Shown: piece by piece, positions 8,930-17,776 of the stretch
Position numbering within the stretch: the first letter of the stretch is position 1
Layout: the number at the start of each line of letters is the position of its first letter
Assembly: GCF_007747655.1 (NCBI RefSeq)
Contig: NZ_CP036274.1
Location: forward strand, 6,572,001 to 6,636,000
DNA: 64,000 nt
Direction of reading: 5' to 3'
From: Anatilimnocola aggregata
Lineage (GTDB): Bacteria; Planctomycetota; Planctomycetia; Pirellulales; Pirellulaceae
The notes under the pieces: generated by a model
The model's database searches: none
What the model was told of the DNA's origin: nothing
What the model saw: only the letters and a program-made list of their open reading frames with translations
Position numbers and translations under genes: made by a program

Positions 8930-11023
8930 ATGCGACGACCTTGGCATTACTGGGCGACGTTCCTGCTGGGACTTTCGATAGTCCTGCCGGCGATGCTCTG
9001 GCTCACCATCAAGGCGATGGAACTTGACCGGGCCAATGCGGTCGCGATCCGGCAAGCGGAACTAGAACAAGACATTGGCCGCGCGCTGTGGCGGATGGAT
9101 GCGCTGCTGACACCATTACTCGCGCAAGAGGCAGCCCGGCCCGATTTCGTCTATCGCACCCAATATGCGACCCTCGCCGATGCGGAGTCTGCATCGAAGG
9201 CACCCGGCAAGCCGCCAACTCCGGTGCAAACTCTTTCGCCTCTCGTGGCTGAGCCTCCGCCATTTGTTCTACTTCATTTTGAAGTGTTGCCAGATGGCAG
9301 CGTCGTCTCGCCGCAAGCGCCAACAGCTAAGGATGCCAATTGGGCCCTCGATAATGGCGCGCGTCAGGAAACACTGGATGCTGCCGGTGAGCGGTTGCTC
9401 GAGTTGCAACAAGTATTAGCTGATATGCCGCTCGCCGATCAGTTGCCACAGGAGACGCTGCCGCTGGCGGGAATCGTGCTCGATATCAACAGCGGTACCA
9501 ACTCGCTGGCGCAGAATAATGCGAATCCGCCGATCTTCAACAAGGCGTATACGCAGCCGCGCGCGAACTTTTACGGCAACAACTATCAGTCGCCGCAGTT
9601 TGCCGATAATCAGACTCCCAATGCCCCTGCTCCCCAACCCGTGGCACCCAACCCAGAGCCGCCTCCAGCGCAGCAAGGGCAACTTTCGCCCCAGCGCGGC
9701 ACGCAATTTCCTCAGCAGCAGGCTGCTCGTCAGCAAAGTGACTTTAGCAACGAACCGCTGCTGCCTCCCACACAGGAAGAGACGCAGCAACTGGCGCAAG
9801 TCGACGGGCTGAACCAAGGCAATTTCCAGGCAACTCGCTCTTCGCGTTCGCAGCAGCAATCGCGAGCGGGGAACGACCTGGAGAATCGCGATGCCGCCCT
9901 GCAAGCATTTGCTCAGAAGGCCATCAGCGAACAACGACTGAATCAACGCGTGGTGATGGAGACTGCACCCGCAGTGGAAGGTGTTAGTCAACCATTGTGG
10001 CTCGGTGGGCGATTGCTGCTCGCGCGGCGGGTGCAAATCGGCAATCAAGTGCGCGTGCAAGGGTGCTGGCTCGATTGGCCAGCCTTGCAACGCCGCTTGA
10101 AGGAAGAAGTCGCCGACCTGTTGCCGAACGTCGACCTGACTCCGGTCACCAGCACCGAGCCGATCAAACTTAGTCGATTGTTGGCTAGTCTGCCGGTTCA
10201 ACTTTCCGTGCCCATGCCCGCTGCTGAGCCCGCACCGTTTTCACCCATTCGTGTTTCGTTGTTGGTTGCCTGGAGTTGCTTGATTCTGGTATCGATCGCG
10301 GCTGCCATCACGCTGCAAAGCGTCGTTACGTTGAGCGAGCGCCGAGCCTCGTTCGTTTCGGCCGTTACTCACGAACTGCGCACGCCGTTGACGACGTTTC
10401 GCATGTATGCCGAAATGCTCGCGGGAGGCATGGTGCCCGAAGCTGAACAGCGGCAACGCTATCTCGAAACGTTGCGGGTCGAAGCAGATCGTCTCGCACA
10501 CCTGGTCGACAACGTGCTGCAGTATGCCCGCCTGGAACGAACGAATCCCAGTCGCCGCCGTCAGCAGGTGGCCGTGCACGAACTGTTCGAACGAATGCAG
10601 GAGCGGCTAGCCGATCGCGCGAGTCAGGCAGAGATGCAGCTTGTCGTGCAAACCGAGTCGTGTCCCGATCAGACTTTGGTGACCGATCCCCAAGCTGTGG
10701 AGCAGATTCTGTTTAATCTGGTCGATAACGCCTGCAAGTATGCCGCACATGCCGACAAGAAAGAGATCAATCTCAGCGTCACTTGCCTGGCCGAGAAGTT
10801 GCTCATCTGCGTGCGCGATTTCGGCCCGGGAATTTCTTCCGCAGGTCGGAAGAAACTCTTTCGGCCGTTTTCGAAGTCCGTGCACGATGCAGCGCATTCC
10901 GCGCCGGGTGTTGGCCTTGGTCTCGCATTGTGCGAACGGCTGGCCCGCGACCTGGGCGGGCGTTTGCAATTCCAGCCCGCCGAACCGGGCTGCAACTTCT
11001 GCCTGTCATTGCCGTTGAAGTAA
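8930..11023 (+). CDS. Sensor histidine kinase with long Gln/Pro-rich sensory region
   Basis: 697 residues. TM1 lies at residues ~7-27 and TM2 at ~440-462 (ISLLVAWSCLILVSIAAAI-like). The ~410-residue extracytoplasmic portion contains a low-complexity Asn/Gln/Pro-rich stretch at ~195-330, unusual for a sensor. The kinase core has the HisKA motif FVSAVTHELRTPLTTFRMYA with phospho-acceptor His481, N-box LFNLVDNACKYAAH, G1 DFGPGIS and G2 GVGLGLALCERLARDLGG. It pairs with the OmpR-family regulator immediately upstream. The ligand is unknown; the long periplasmic region suggests sensing of an envelope or extracellular cue. Confidence 0.93.
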   Translation: MRRPWHYWATFLLGLSIVLPAMLWLTIKAMELDRANAVAIRQAELEQDIGRALWRMDALLTPLLAQEAARPDFVYRTQYATLADAESASKAPGKPPTPVQTLSPLVAEPPPFVLLHFEVLPDGSVVSPQAPTAKDANWALDNGARQETLDAAGERLLELQQVLADMPLADQLPQETLPLAGIVLDINSGTNSLAQNNANPPIFNKAYTQPRANFYGNNYQSPQFADNQTPNAPAPQPVAPNPEPPPAQQGQLSPQRGTQFPQQQAARQQSDFSNEPLLPPTQEETQQLAQVDGLNQGNFQATRSSRSQQQSRAGNDLENRDAALQAFAQKAISEQRLNQRVVMETAPAVEGVSQPLWLGGRLLLARRVQIGNQVRVQGCWLDWPALQRRLKEEVADLLPNVDLTPVTSTEPIKLSRLLASLPVQLSVPMPAAEPAPFSPIRVSLLVAWSCLILVSIAAAITLQSVVTLSERRASFVSAVTHELRTPLTTFRMYAEMLAGGMVPEAEQRQRYLETLRVEADRLAHLVDNVLQYARLERTNPSRRRQQVAVHELFERMQERLADRASQAEMQLVVQTESCPDQTLVTDPQAVEQILFNLVDNACKYAAHADKKEINLSVTCLAEKLLICVRDFGPGISSAGRKKLFRPFSKSVHDAAHSAPGVGLGLALCERLARDLGGRLQFQPAEPGCNFCLSLPLK

Positions 11024-11063
11024 AGACCTTCGCTAGCCGCGTCGCGCCAGGAGTGACAGTTAG

Positions 11064-12302
11064 CTATTTCTTTCCCACGCAATAGAGCGTGGTCGTGCTG
11101 CGGATGAAGAGTTGGCCTTGCACGGGGGCGAGTGACGAGCGAAAGATTTCGTCCTTGCCGGCGGGAATTTCACTCTCGGCGACAATCTTCAACGCTTCAC
11201 CCGGCTCAATGGCGTACGTCTTGCCTGCTTCGTTCAGGAAATAGGCGAGACCATTGGCGGCAATTGGCGACGCGCTGAATTTCCCTGCGATTCGCTCTTT
11301 CCAATAGACGTGGCCATCGACGGCGTCGTAGCAACTGGCGATGCCATCGAGGCTGCAAACGATCACGTATTTGCCGATGACAATCGGGCTGGGGCAGTCG
11401 CGGCCGCTCTTGCGCGGTGTATGCCAGGCCATGTGCGAATCGGTGACGTCCCCGTCGCCGCCCGGCTTCACGCAATAAAAATCGCCGGGCTGCCCATTCA
11501 CCACGCACAACCAACCACCAGCAGGCGTAACCGTTGGTTCCCCACGACCAGCGAAGCCTTTGCAAAACCACAGTTCCTTCCCCGTGGCAGGATCATAACC
11601 TTGCACACCTTCGTGACCGTTCAAGACCATCTCGCGGCGACTACCACTGTTGATGATGATCGGCGTACTCCAACCACGATGTTCGCGGCGCTTGGTTTTC
11701 CAAATTTCGTCGCCAGTGTTCTTGTCGAGTGAAATGAGATAAGCGTTCACGTCGGCATCGCAATTCTGAATCACCATATTGTCGACGAGAATCGGACAGG
11801 CCGAAGTTCCCCAGGGCCCTTCGAACCGGCCGAGGTCTTTTGTCCACAGCAGCTTACCGTCGACAGTGTAGGCATGCATTCCACCGCGGCCAAAGAAGGC
11901 AATCACCACTTCGCCATCGGTCACGCAAGTCGACGATGCCCAACTGTTCATTGCGTGAATCGGCTCTGGCTCACCCGTCCAGGCCGACTGTTGCCAGAGG
12001 ATTTTACCGTCAGTGCGCGAGACACAAAACACAACTCGTTCTTTGCCATTCTCCAGGGCAGCGGTCAGAAAGATCTTGTCGCCCCAGACCACGGGAGACG
12101 ATTGACCTTTTCCCGGCAATGCGGTCTTCCAAGCAAGATCTCCTTCCGACCACTTCAGCGGCACGTCCTTATCGCTGGTGTGGCCGTTTTCATTCGGACC
12201 ACGCCAACGAGGCCAATTGGGTTCGCTGCGGGCTGAACTTGTAAACGTGGCAACGAGGAGAAGTGCCCCAAGTACGCGAGCGAAAGAAGAAAGGAGGCTC
12301 AT
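11064..12302 (-). CDS. PQQ-binding-like beta-propeller repeat protein
   Basis: 412 residues with a signal peptide (ALLLVATFTSSARSEP) and GGAG seven bases before the start. The mature protein opens with the frequent planctomycete sequence NWPRWRGPNENGH and then shows repeated propeller blades: DGKILWQQSAW, DGKLLWTKDLGRF, TGDEIWKTKRRE, TGKELWFCKGF, DGHVYWKERIAGKFSASPI. Such exported seven- or eight-bladed propellers often lack bound PQQ and may act in binding or assembly rather than catalysis. No dehydrogenase partner or cytochrome is adjacent. It ends 40 bp from the convergent sensor kinase gene. Confidence 0.9.
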   Translation of the reverse strand: MSLLSSFARVLGALLLVATFTSSARSEPNWPRWRGPNENGHTSDKDVPLKWSEGDLAWKTALPGKGQSSPVVWGDKIFLTAALENGKERVVFCVSRTDGKILWQQSAWTGEPEPIHAMNSWASSTCVTDGEVVIAFFGRGGMHAYTVDGKLLWTKDLGRFEGPWGTSACPILVDNMVIQNCDADVNAYLISLDKNTGDEIWKTKRREHRGWSTPIIINSGSRREMVLNGHEGVQGYDPATGKELWFCKGFAGRGEPTVTPAGGWLCVVNGQPGDFYCVKPGGDGDVTDSHMAWHTPRKSGRDCPSPIVIGKYVIVCSLDGIASCYDAVDGHVYWKERIAGKFSASPIAANGLAYFLNEAGKTYAIEPGEALKIVAESEIPAGKDEIFRSSLAPVQGQLFIRSTTTLYCVGKK

Positions 12303-12420
12303 GGCGAACTCCGGCGCGGTGGGTGGTGGGCGGTGAGAGGCGAGCTTTTATTCGACGGCGAACTGCGCCAAGTGTAACGAGCAAATCGGCCTGTTGCCAG
12401 CTTTGGCGGCGTGATGAGGA

Positions 12421-13809
12421 CTAGCGCCGGAGCGTTACGCGAAACGTAGAGCCTTGGCCAGGCACGCTCGTGACACCGACGGTGCCGCCGAAGGCCTGGG
12501 TCAGATTCTTAACGATTGAGAGTCCGAGACCCGTGCCACCCATTTCGCGCGAGCGAGCGCGATCGACGCGATAGAACCGTTCGAAGATCCGGCTCAACTC
12601 GCGCTCGGCGATGCCGATGCCACTGTCCTGCACTTCGAGCGTTACCGTTTCGCCATTGGCTTCGCAGCGGACCTGCACCTCGCCGCCAGCGGTCGTGTAC
12701 TTAATCGCGTTATCGACCAGGTTGCTCAGGATCGTGCGCAGCCCCTCTTCGTCGCCGCGGGCGGTGATGGTCTCGTTGGGCAACTCGCCAACCAGGTCGA
12801 TCTGCTTGGCTCCGGCGACATCTGCGAATTGTGCAAGGCATTCGTCGATCAATTCCGCCAGCGAGACATCGACAATGTTGAACGTCTGCTGTCCCGACTC
12901 AATGCGGGCGATCTGCAGCATGTCGAGAATCAACTCGTGCAATCGTTCTGCCTGCTCTTCAATTCGCAGCACAAAATTGAGATTGTGCTCGGGGTCGTTC
13001 ACGGCGCCCATTCGCAGCGTTTCGGCATAAGCCTTGATCGCGGCGAGAGGAGTTTTTAATTCGTGCGAGACATTGGCAACGAATTCGCGCCGCAGATTCT
13101 CCAAGCGACGAATTTCGGAAACATCGTGCACCACGACCATCACGCCGGGGCAAGGTTCGCCGGGCAAACACGTGGCACGCAGCAACAGCACGCGCCGCTG
13201 CAGGCCCGGGGAATCGAACTCTCGCTCGACGGGGGCAAGCGTTTCAAGCACTTGCTCCACGGCCTCGTGCACGGCCCGAGCGCGGGTAACTTCGAGCAGC
13301 GGGCGACCATGCGGTTGCTGTGTAGTAAAGTCGAGCAAGCGACGACCGGCCTGATTTGCGAGCAGGATGGACTTATCCGGCCCAACTGCCAGAACTCCCT
13401 CGATCATGCTGGCGAGCACTGCCTGGAGGCGCTCGGTGTTTTGTTGGGCCTGGCCTTTACCCAAATCGAGGCGGCCCCGAATTCGCTGCAAAGCGCCGGA
13501 GATTTCGACCAGTTCGTCGCCGGGCTGAGCCGGGGGAAGGTTTTGCTCGTCGCCCCCCGAGAGTTGCCGCGCAAGCTGCGCTAGTTCGATAATCGGCCGC
13601 TGCACTTGCTTCCAACTAAACCAGGTTGCCAGGGCGCTGGCTGCCACGGCGATGAGAGCGGCAATCGCCAGCCCGCCGATGAGCGACCACGACCCAGGGT
13701 TGGCTGTTTGTTCTAGCGAACTGACCATTATCAGCGTGACGATGGCAAATCCGGCGCAGACTAAAGCCTGGAGCGCAAAGAGTCGCCAGAACCAGGTATT
13801 AAAGTGCAT
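12421..13809 (-). CDS. PhoR-like sensor histidine kinase
   Basis: 462 residues from the ATG at 13809 (MHFNTWFWRLFALQAL). The longer frame to 14232 overlaps the next gene and has no kinase-like extension. Two TM segments at ~8-28 and ~42-65 flank only a few extracytoplasmic residues. A HAMP-like linker (QVQRPIIELAQLARQLSGG) and a PAS domain (VLASMIEGVLAVGPDKSILL) follow. The HisKA motif is FVANVSHELKTPLAAIKAYA with His249; the N-box is LVDNAIKYTTAGG, G1 DSGIGIAE and G2 GGTGLGLSIVKNLTQAFGG. No response regulator gene is adjacent. The architecture matches PhoR, but without phoB or pst genes nearby the phosphate role is only a possibility. Confidence 0.9.
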   Translation of the reverse strand: MHFNTWFWRLFALQALVCAGFAIVTLIMVSSLEQTANPGSWSLIGGLAIAALIAVAASALATWFSWKQVQRPIIELAQLARQLSGGDEQNLPPAQPGDELVEISGALQRIRGRLDLGKGQAQQNTERLQAVLASMIEGVLAVGPDKSILLANQAGRRLLDFTTQQPHGRPLLEVTRARAVHEAVEQVLETLAPVEREFDSPGLQRRVLLLRATCLPGEPCPGVMVVVHDVSEIRRLENLRREFVANVSHELKTPLAAIKAYAETLRMGAVNDPEHNLNFVLRIEEQAERLHELILDMLQIARIESGQQTFNIVDVSLAELIDECLAQFADVAGAKQIDLVGELPNETITARGDEEGLRTILSNLVDNAIKYTTAGGEVQVRCEANGETVTLEVQDSGIGIAERELSRIFERFYRVDRARSREMGGTGLGLSIVKNLTQAFGGTVGVTSVPGQGSTFRVTLRR

Positions 13810-13913
13810 TCCGTCATCCGCTGGGTGAGCCCTTGAAAGTAAGGAGCTAGCGGTCGCAAGGGAAGTGCCCCGTTCGCAAAGATTCGGTGAAGAAACCGTC
13901 TCAGTCGCGATCC

Positions 13914-15806
13914 CTAGGCCGCACGACCGAGCGGCGCTATCCGAGCGCGGCGTTTCGAAAGCCAACCTTCGCCCAGAACAGTAAGGGCAATGCGATCCTC
14001 GAGATTGGGGCGGAAGACGGTGAGGAGCATCAGTGGCATGAACCACGCGATGAAAGTACCGCCACCGTAACCGTGCCAGAATTGCACCGCCAGCATCATG
14101 GCTGCCGAGCAACTGAGCAACGTGCCGAGGTTCTTCTGAGCCGGCCAGATCGCGAAGCTGGCACTCAAACAGATCGAGAGCGCAATACAAGGCAAGCGAT
14201 AAATCGGATCCCAGCCAAAGGAACGTTCCCACACCCCACGCAATTGGGTTTCATCCATGTTCGGCAGAAACAGGCCGAACATCTGCCGGATCTTCGACCA
14301 GAACGAAATCATGTCTTCCGAAACGAACGCCAACGAGATTGCCGTCACCGCAATCGCCCCAATCAGCCCCAGCAGGAACCGCAGCACACCGCGCTGCCAA
14401 TAAAAGCTGATCCAGAGCGGTAGCAAAAAGAGCGGATAATAGATCGTGCCGACCGCGAGTCCAATGAAGATGCCCGCTAAGGCCGGACGACGATAAAACA
14501 CAATCGCCCACAGCATGAGCGCCGAGGGTAAGACGTGGTCGATATGACCGGTCATTTGCGCTGTGTAGGGCAACATCAAGTACAAAGCTGCAGCACCAAT
14601 GCCCAGCTTTACGTTGTCGAAGTGCCAGAGGCCGACAATCACCAAGGCAATGACAACGGCCAGGTGAGAAACGATAGCCATCGTTCGTGCGGCGGGAGCG
14701 AAGGCCACGCGCGGATCATCTTGCGCGAGCTTGCCGAAGGGGAGCGTCGGAATCGACGGGAGCATATTTAGCACGTAATGCATGGGGCCAAAGCGGCGAT
14801 AGTCTTCCACGGGTTTTTGCTCCGTGCTGGTATCGCGACCTTGGACAAAAGCAGCGGCCCCTTGCGAACCGTTCAAATCGTCGCTGCTGACTTCCGACGT
14901 GAGCACATTGGCCAGCAAAAAGAAGAGGAGCGCACAACCAATAAAGAGCAGGCCCCCGTTCGACAGATTCGGCTCGAGCAGCGGGCGGCGGACCATGGTC
15001 GGATCGCAGAGTAAACGTACGAGCAATAACAGCGACACGCCCAACAGCCACAAGTAGCCAAAGTGCATCACACTCCGGGCCTTCTCGGGCGATAGTTGAG
15101 GCATGTTTGCCAACATGCGGTCTGTTTGCGACTCAAACCGTGGGTCGGCAGCACCAGACTCCAGGGGACTTCTCGCCTCAGGTGGCGCTGTCTCGCTGGG
15201 ATCGCTGGGGGGCTCAATTGCCGGCGGGGCATCTTCGCTGCCCGCCGTGGCTTGAATCATGTGGTAGGTATGCACCGCTTCCAATTCGCGAGCTTCTACT
15301 TCCAGCGGCACTTGGAAGTCGGGGGGGAGCGGCAGAAATTCGCCAGGTTCGCTGACAAAGTAGTTATCCGGATGAACCCACGCCGTTTTGAGTGTGGGCT
15401 TCGTGGTGCGTGAAGTGGGGACAACAGCCGGCCCTGCTTCTTGCAGCGGCGATTCTTTGCCTTCGTCCGGTTGCTTTGACTCCGGCTGATTGTCCGACTT
15501 CTCACCACTTGAAGCAGGAGCATCAACCTTCGGTGGATCATCCGTCTTTGTCGACGGCGCTAATGTTGGGCTAACGGGGAGTGCTGTTTCTGAAGCCACG
15601 GACGCAGTGCGCGGCAGGCGAGAAAGCTGCTCGCCGTAGTAAACCATCAGCAAGCCCGGCGCGAGGAGAATGATCAGGCAGAGATCCAGATTTCGCACGC
15701 TCCAAAAGCGATTGAATTTGAAGTACAAGCCAATGATCAACAGCGACGATAGGTAAGCCCACGTCGTTGGCTCGACTTTCTGGTATTGAAAAAGAATCTC
15801 GCTCAT
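13914..15806 (-). CDS. Large multi-pass membrane protein with Pro-rich insert, possible GT-C-like fold
   Basis: 630 residues. The N-terminus has two hydrophobic segments (YLSSLLIIGLYFKF and LDLCLIILLAPGLLMVYYG), followed by a charged, proline-rich insert of about 150 residues (~65-215). Roughly nine further hydrophobic segments lie between ~235 and ~610, including WLLGVSLLLLVRLL, LAVVIALVIVGLWHF, ALYLMLPYTAQMTGHIDHVL and FIGLAVGTIYYPLFLLPLW. The long alternating membrane pattern with short acidic/His loops (GHIDHVLPSALML) resembles GT87/GT-C polyprenyl-linked glycosyltransferases, but I see no decisive DD or DxD catalytic motif. Function is left open. The PhoR-like kinase gene is 104 bp downstream on the same strand. 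Confidence 0.7.
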   Translation of the reverse strand: MSEILFQYQKVEPTTWAYLSSLLIIGLYFKFNRFWSVRNLDLCLIILLAPGLLMVYYGEQLSRLPRTASVASETALPVSPTLAPSTKTDDPPKVDAPASSGEKSDNQPESKQPDEGKESPLQEAGPAVVPTSRTTKPTLKTAWVHPDNYFVSEPGEFLPLPPDFQVPLEVEARELEAVHTYHMIQATAGSEDAPPAIEPPSDPSETAPPEARSPLESGAADPRFESQTDRMLANMPQLSPEKARSVMHFGYLWLLGVSLLLLVRLLCDPTMVRRPLLEPNLSNGGLLFIGCALLFFLLANVLTSEVSSDDLNGSQGAAAFVQGRDTSTEQKPVEDYRRFGPMHYVLNMLPSIPTLPFGKLAQDDPRVAFAPAARTMAIVSHLAVVIALVIVGLWHFDNVKLGIGAAALYLMLPYTAQMTGHIDHVLPSALMLWAIVFYRRPALAGIFIGLAVGTIYYPLFLLPLWISFYWQRGVLRFLLGLIGAIAVTAISLAFVSEDMISFWSKIRQMFGLFLPNMDETQLRGVWERSFGWDPIYRLPCIALSICLSASFAIWPAQKNLGTLLSCSAAMMLAVQFWHGYGGGTFIAWFMPLMLLTVFRPNLEDRIALTVLGEGWLSKRRARIAPLGRAA

Positions 15807-16252
15807 TCCCGCTGATCAAATTCCTGCTGATCTTCTTCCGCTGCGGCCCTGCAGCGCGAACGAAGCAACTGGTTGTCTCTCCAAGGTAAATGGCCAACCG
15901 CGAACCGATGCCGCCTGCATCAGCTGTTTGAGTTGGCAAATCGACGAGCCGTTCCACCAATTCTTATCAAACTGGCCCAGCAATCGAACCGGTTGACGGG
16001 AAACCGGTAGAGAGGGAAGTTGCCCTAGCGAAAACTTGCCTTACGGGAACAATCGCACCGCAAACGGGCGCATCTTCGCTAAAGTAATTGTCTAGCGTAC
16101 GTATTTCGAGTTTCATTGCAAGGTCTAAAGGCCGGGAACCGGATTCTTTTGGGGGTGGTGAATCGGTCGCAAACTGCTGCTAACATTCGCCTTGCAACAC
16201 GAACGCCGCCCGGCGGCAGTTCCCAGCCAAACCTTTTTTGGGGATCTCTTAA
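15807..16252. other. Divergent intergenic region, 446 bp
   Basis: This region separates the membrane-protein gene (minus) from the YbaK-like gene (plus) and must carry both promoters. A 129-codon minus-strand frame overlaps its left side but has no recognisable protein features. GAACCGGTT-N5-GAAACCGGTA near 15987-16009 is a short repeated motif. No RNA gene or strong promoter match was recognised. Confidence 0.4.
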
Positions 16253-16720
16253 GTGGCTGACTCGGTTTTTGTCCGCTTGTGTGCACTGCTCGATGCCCGC
16301 CAGCTGCCTTACGAAGTGTTGCATCACGCACCCGTGTTCACCAGCGAAGAAGCAGCTGCCATTCGGGGCACTACGCTCGCCAGCGGGGCGAAAGCGCTCA
16401 TCTGCAAAGTGGATGAACAGTTCGTTCTGATCGTCCTCCCGGCCGATCGCAAACTGGCGAGCAAACTTGCCAAAAAAGCACTCGGAGGGAAATCGCTCCG
16501 CTTTGCGACAAAGGAAGAAGTCCTGCAACTGACGGGACTCACGCCGGGGTCCATCCCACCCTTTGGTAGCCTGTTTCAACTTCCCACTTGGTGCGACGAA
16601 CAGCTGGCTCAACAGCCGCAGCTCAACTTCAACGCCGGCGATCACGCGATCTCGCTGAAGCTGACTTACGAGACCTTCGTCCAAGCCGAACAGCCACGAC
16701 TGGCCGCGCTGGCTGAATAA
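16253..16720 (+). CDS. YbaK/EbsC-type aminoacyl-tRNA deacylase domain protein
   Basis: 155 residues from a GTG start with a GGGG tract about nine bases upstream; no in-frame ATG fits. The whole protein matches the YbaK/ProX single-domain family: YEVLHHAPVFTSEEAAAIRG near residue 20, the conserved lysine segment GAKALICKVDEQFVLIVLPA near 45, and FATKEEVLQLTGLTPGSIPP followed by FGSLF. Members hydrolyse mischarged tRNA (for example Ala-, Ser- or Cys-tRNA) in trans. The exact substrate cannot be told by eye. The gene appears single; repeat copy A lies about 100 bp downstream. Confidence 0.88.
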   Translation: MADSVFVRLCALLDARQLPYEVLHHAPVFTSEEAAAIRGTTLASGAKALICKVDEQFVLIVLPADRKLASKLAKKALGGKSLRFATKEEVLQLTGLTPGSIPPFGSLFQLPTWCDEQLAQQPQLNFNAGDHAISLKLTYETFVQAEQPRLAALAE

Positions 16721-16821
16721 GATTTTTGCTGGCGATAACAGCCCCCGACTGCGCTGGTAGTTGTCTGTGTTGAACGATCTTGATTTGATGGCGCAGCTCG
16801 CAACCCACCAAAACAAGGGGT

Positions 16822-16913
16822 GTTCAATTAAGGGTTCCTTAGTTGAACAGCAGATAGCGTAACTCTCGGGTTTCCGAGCGATTGGTGTTCAACAATGAGG
16901 ATGATTGTTGAAC
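16822..16913 (-). repeat. Two-hairpin dispersed element, copy A
   Basis: In plus-strand order: hairpin GTTCAATTAA-7 nt-TTAGTTGAAC (16822-16848, one T/G wobble), a 38-nt spacer (16849-16886), and hairpin GTTCAACAAT-7 nt-ATTGTTGAAC (16887-16913, perfect). The spacer read on the minus strand contains GGAAACCCGAGAGTTACGCTA up to its last base, matching copy C closely. It lies in the 510-bp gap between the YbaK-like gene and csrA. Geometry (27+38+27) is identical to copies B and C. Confidence 0.85.
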
Positions 16914-17062
16914 ATGTACGTTAAAATTGGGCGGGGAGATTTCACGGCGAAAAGCTGAGTAGTGCCGAACCTGTTTCGCACGCCGGTAGTAGTTGCCTGA
17001 GATGCCTGCCCGGTTCAATTTCCAGCCGTCCATGACCAGGCTGGTCAATCAAAATAGTCCAC

Positions 17063-17092
17063 GACCAATGCGCCTGGCTGATTGCATTGGTC
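17063..17092. promoter_or_regulatory. Inverted repeat upstream of csrA
   Basis: GACCAATGC (17063-17071) and GCATTGGTC (17084-17092) form a perfect 9-bp inverted repeat across 12 bases, about 140 bp before csrA. There is no T-run, so it is not a typical terminator. It could be an operator or part of the csrA leader; this is inference. A second small stem, CGCTCC/GGAGCG at 17177-17195, lies nearer the gene. Confidence 0.4.
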
Positions 17093-17230
17093 AACGGATT
17101 TGCTAGCATTCTTGGCTAGTCTGCAAAGCAGTACGCTTTCTGGGTCCCAGTGAGTCTTTCGTGCGAGCAAATGGAACGCTCCAAACTTGGGAGCGAATTC
17201 TTTGAGCCAGTCCAGCAAAGGAGTGCGAAC

Positions 17231-17437
17231 ATGCTAGTGCTCAGTCGTAAAGTTGGCGAACGGTTATTGATTGGCGACGACATCTCGATCACCGTCGTCC
17301 GAATTCAAGGTGGCGGCGTCCGCATCGGCGTCGAAGCTCCTTCTCACCTCGCCGTCGTTCGTGAAGAGCTTAAAGAGAAGCTCGCGCAGCAACGCTTGGA
17401 TGAGCAGTCGTCTGCGAGCGAATCTGGTTCGCTTTAG
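17231..17437 (+). CDS. csrA: Carbon storage regulator CsrA
   Basis: 68 residues, the normal CsrA length. It begins MLVLSRKVGERLLIGDDISI and continues VVRIQGGGVRIGVEAP with the RNA-binding end HLAVVREEL. Conserved Leu4, Arg6 and the final VxREE region are present. The ATG at 17231 has AGGAG upstream (AAAGGAGTGCGAAC); a longer frame from 17150 is not supported. CsrA dimers bind GGA motifs in mRNA leaders to control translation and stability; the GGA inside its own ribosome site allows autoregulation, as known for the family. A small hairpin, TAGTCG/CGACTA (17445-17458), follows the stop. Confidence 0.96.
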   Translation: MLVLSRKVGERLLIGDDISITVVRIQGGGVRIGVEAPSHLAVVREELKEKLAQQRLDEQSSASESGSL

Positions 17438-17776
17438 AAGTCTCTAGTCGCACGACTATTGCCCGCGTTGAAAATACTCCTGCGCCTTCGCAGCAAACTC
17501 TGCTTGGTGCGCAGCACTTTGAAACGCGCGAGCGGGAACAGCGTGAGCCGATGGCTGGGCTTGGACACAATTTCCCACACGGTAAAGGTTGTTTCGCGAA
17601 AATTCATCGAAATCTATTGATACGTCTCCGCCGATAGGTATAAAGGAGGCTGGATTTATCCGAATCTGTAATCGATTTTGCCCGGACGTGTAACAATCCT
17701 GGGTCGTTGATACATATTGGGATGCAGTCCTCACCCCCACGCAGGTCCTCCCCGCCCCCCGTAAAGGAATGTTTCC
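17438..17776. other. Intergenic region before DUF1501 gene, 339 bp
   Basis: The region contains an AAAGGAGG tract near 17642 that is not followed by a credible start codon, and a C-rich stretch just before the DUF1501 start. A minus-strand frame that enters here (17456-18067) is antisense to the DUF1501 gene and shows no protein features. No RNA gene was recognised. Confidence 0.4.

Noticed and set aside
13810-14232. N-terminal extension of the PhoR-like kinase
   Set aside because: The extra 141 codons overlap the membrane-protein gene and have no TM or kinase-like features; the ATG at 13809 starts directly before TM1.
15571-15960. 129-codon minus-strand frame near the membrane-protein start
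   Set aside because: It overlaps the well-supported gene start at 15806 in another frame and has no protein features.
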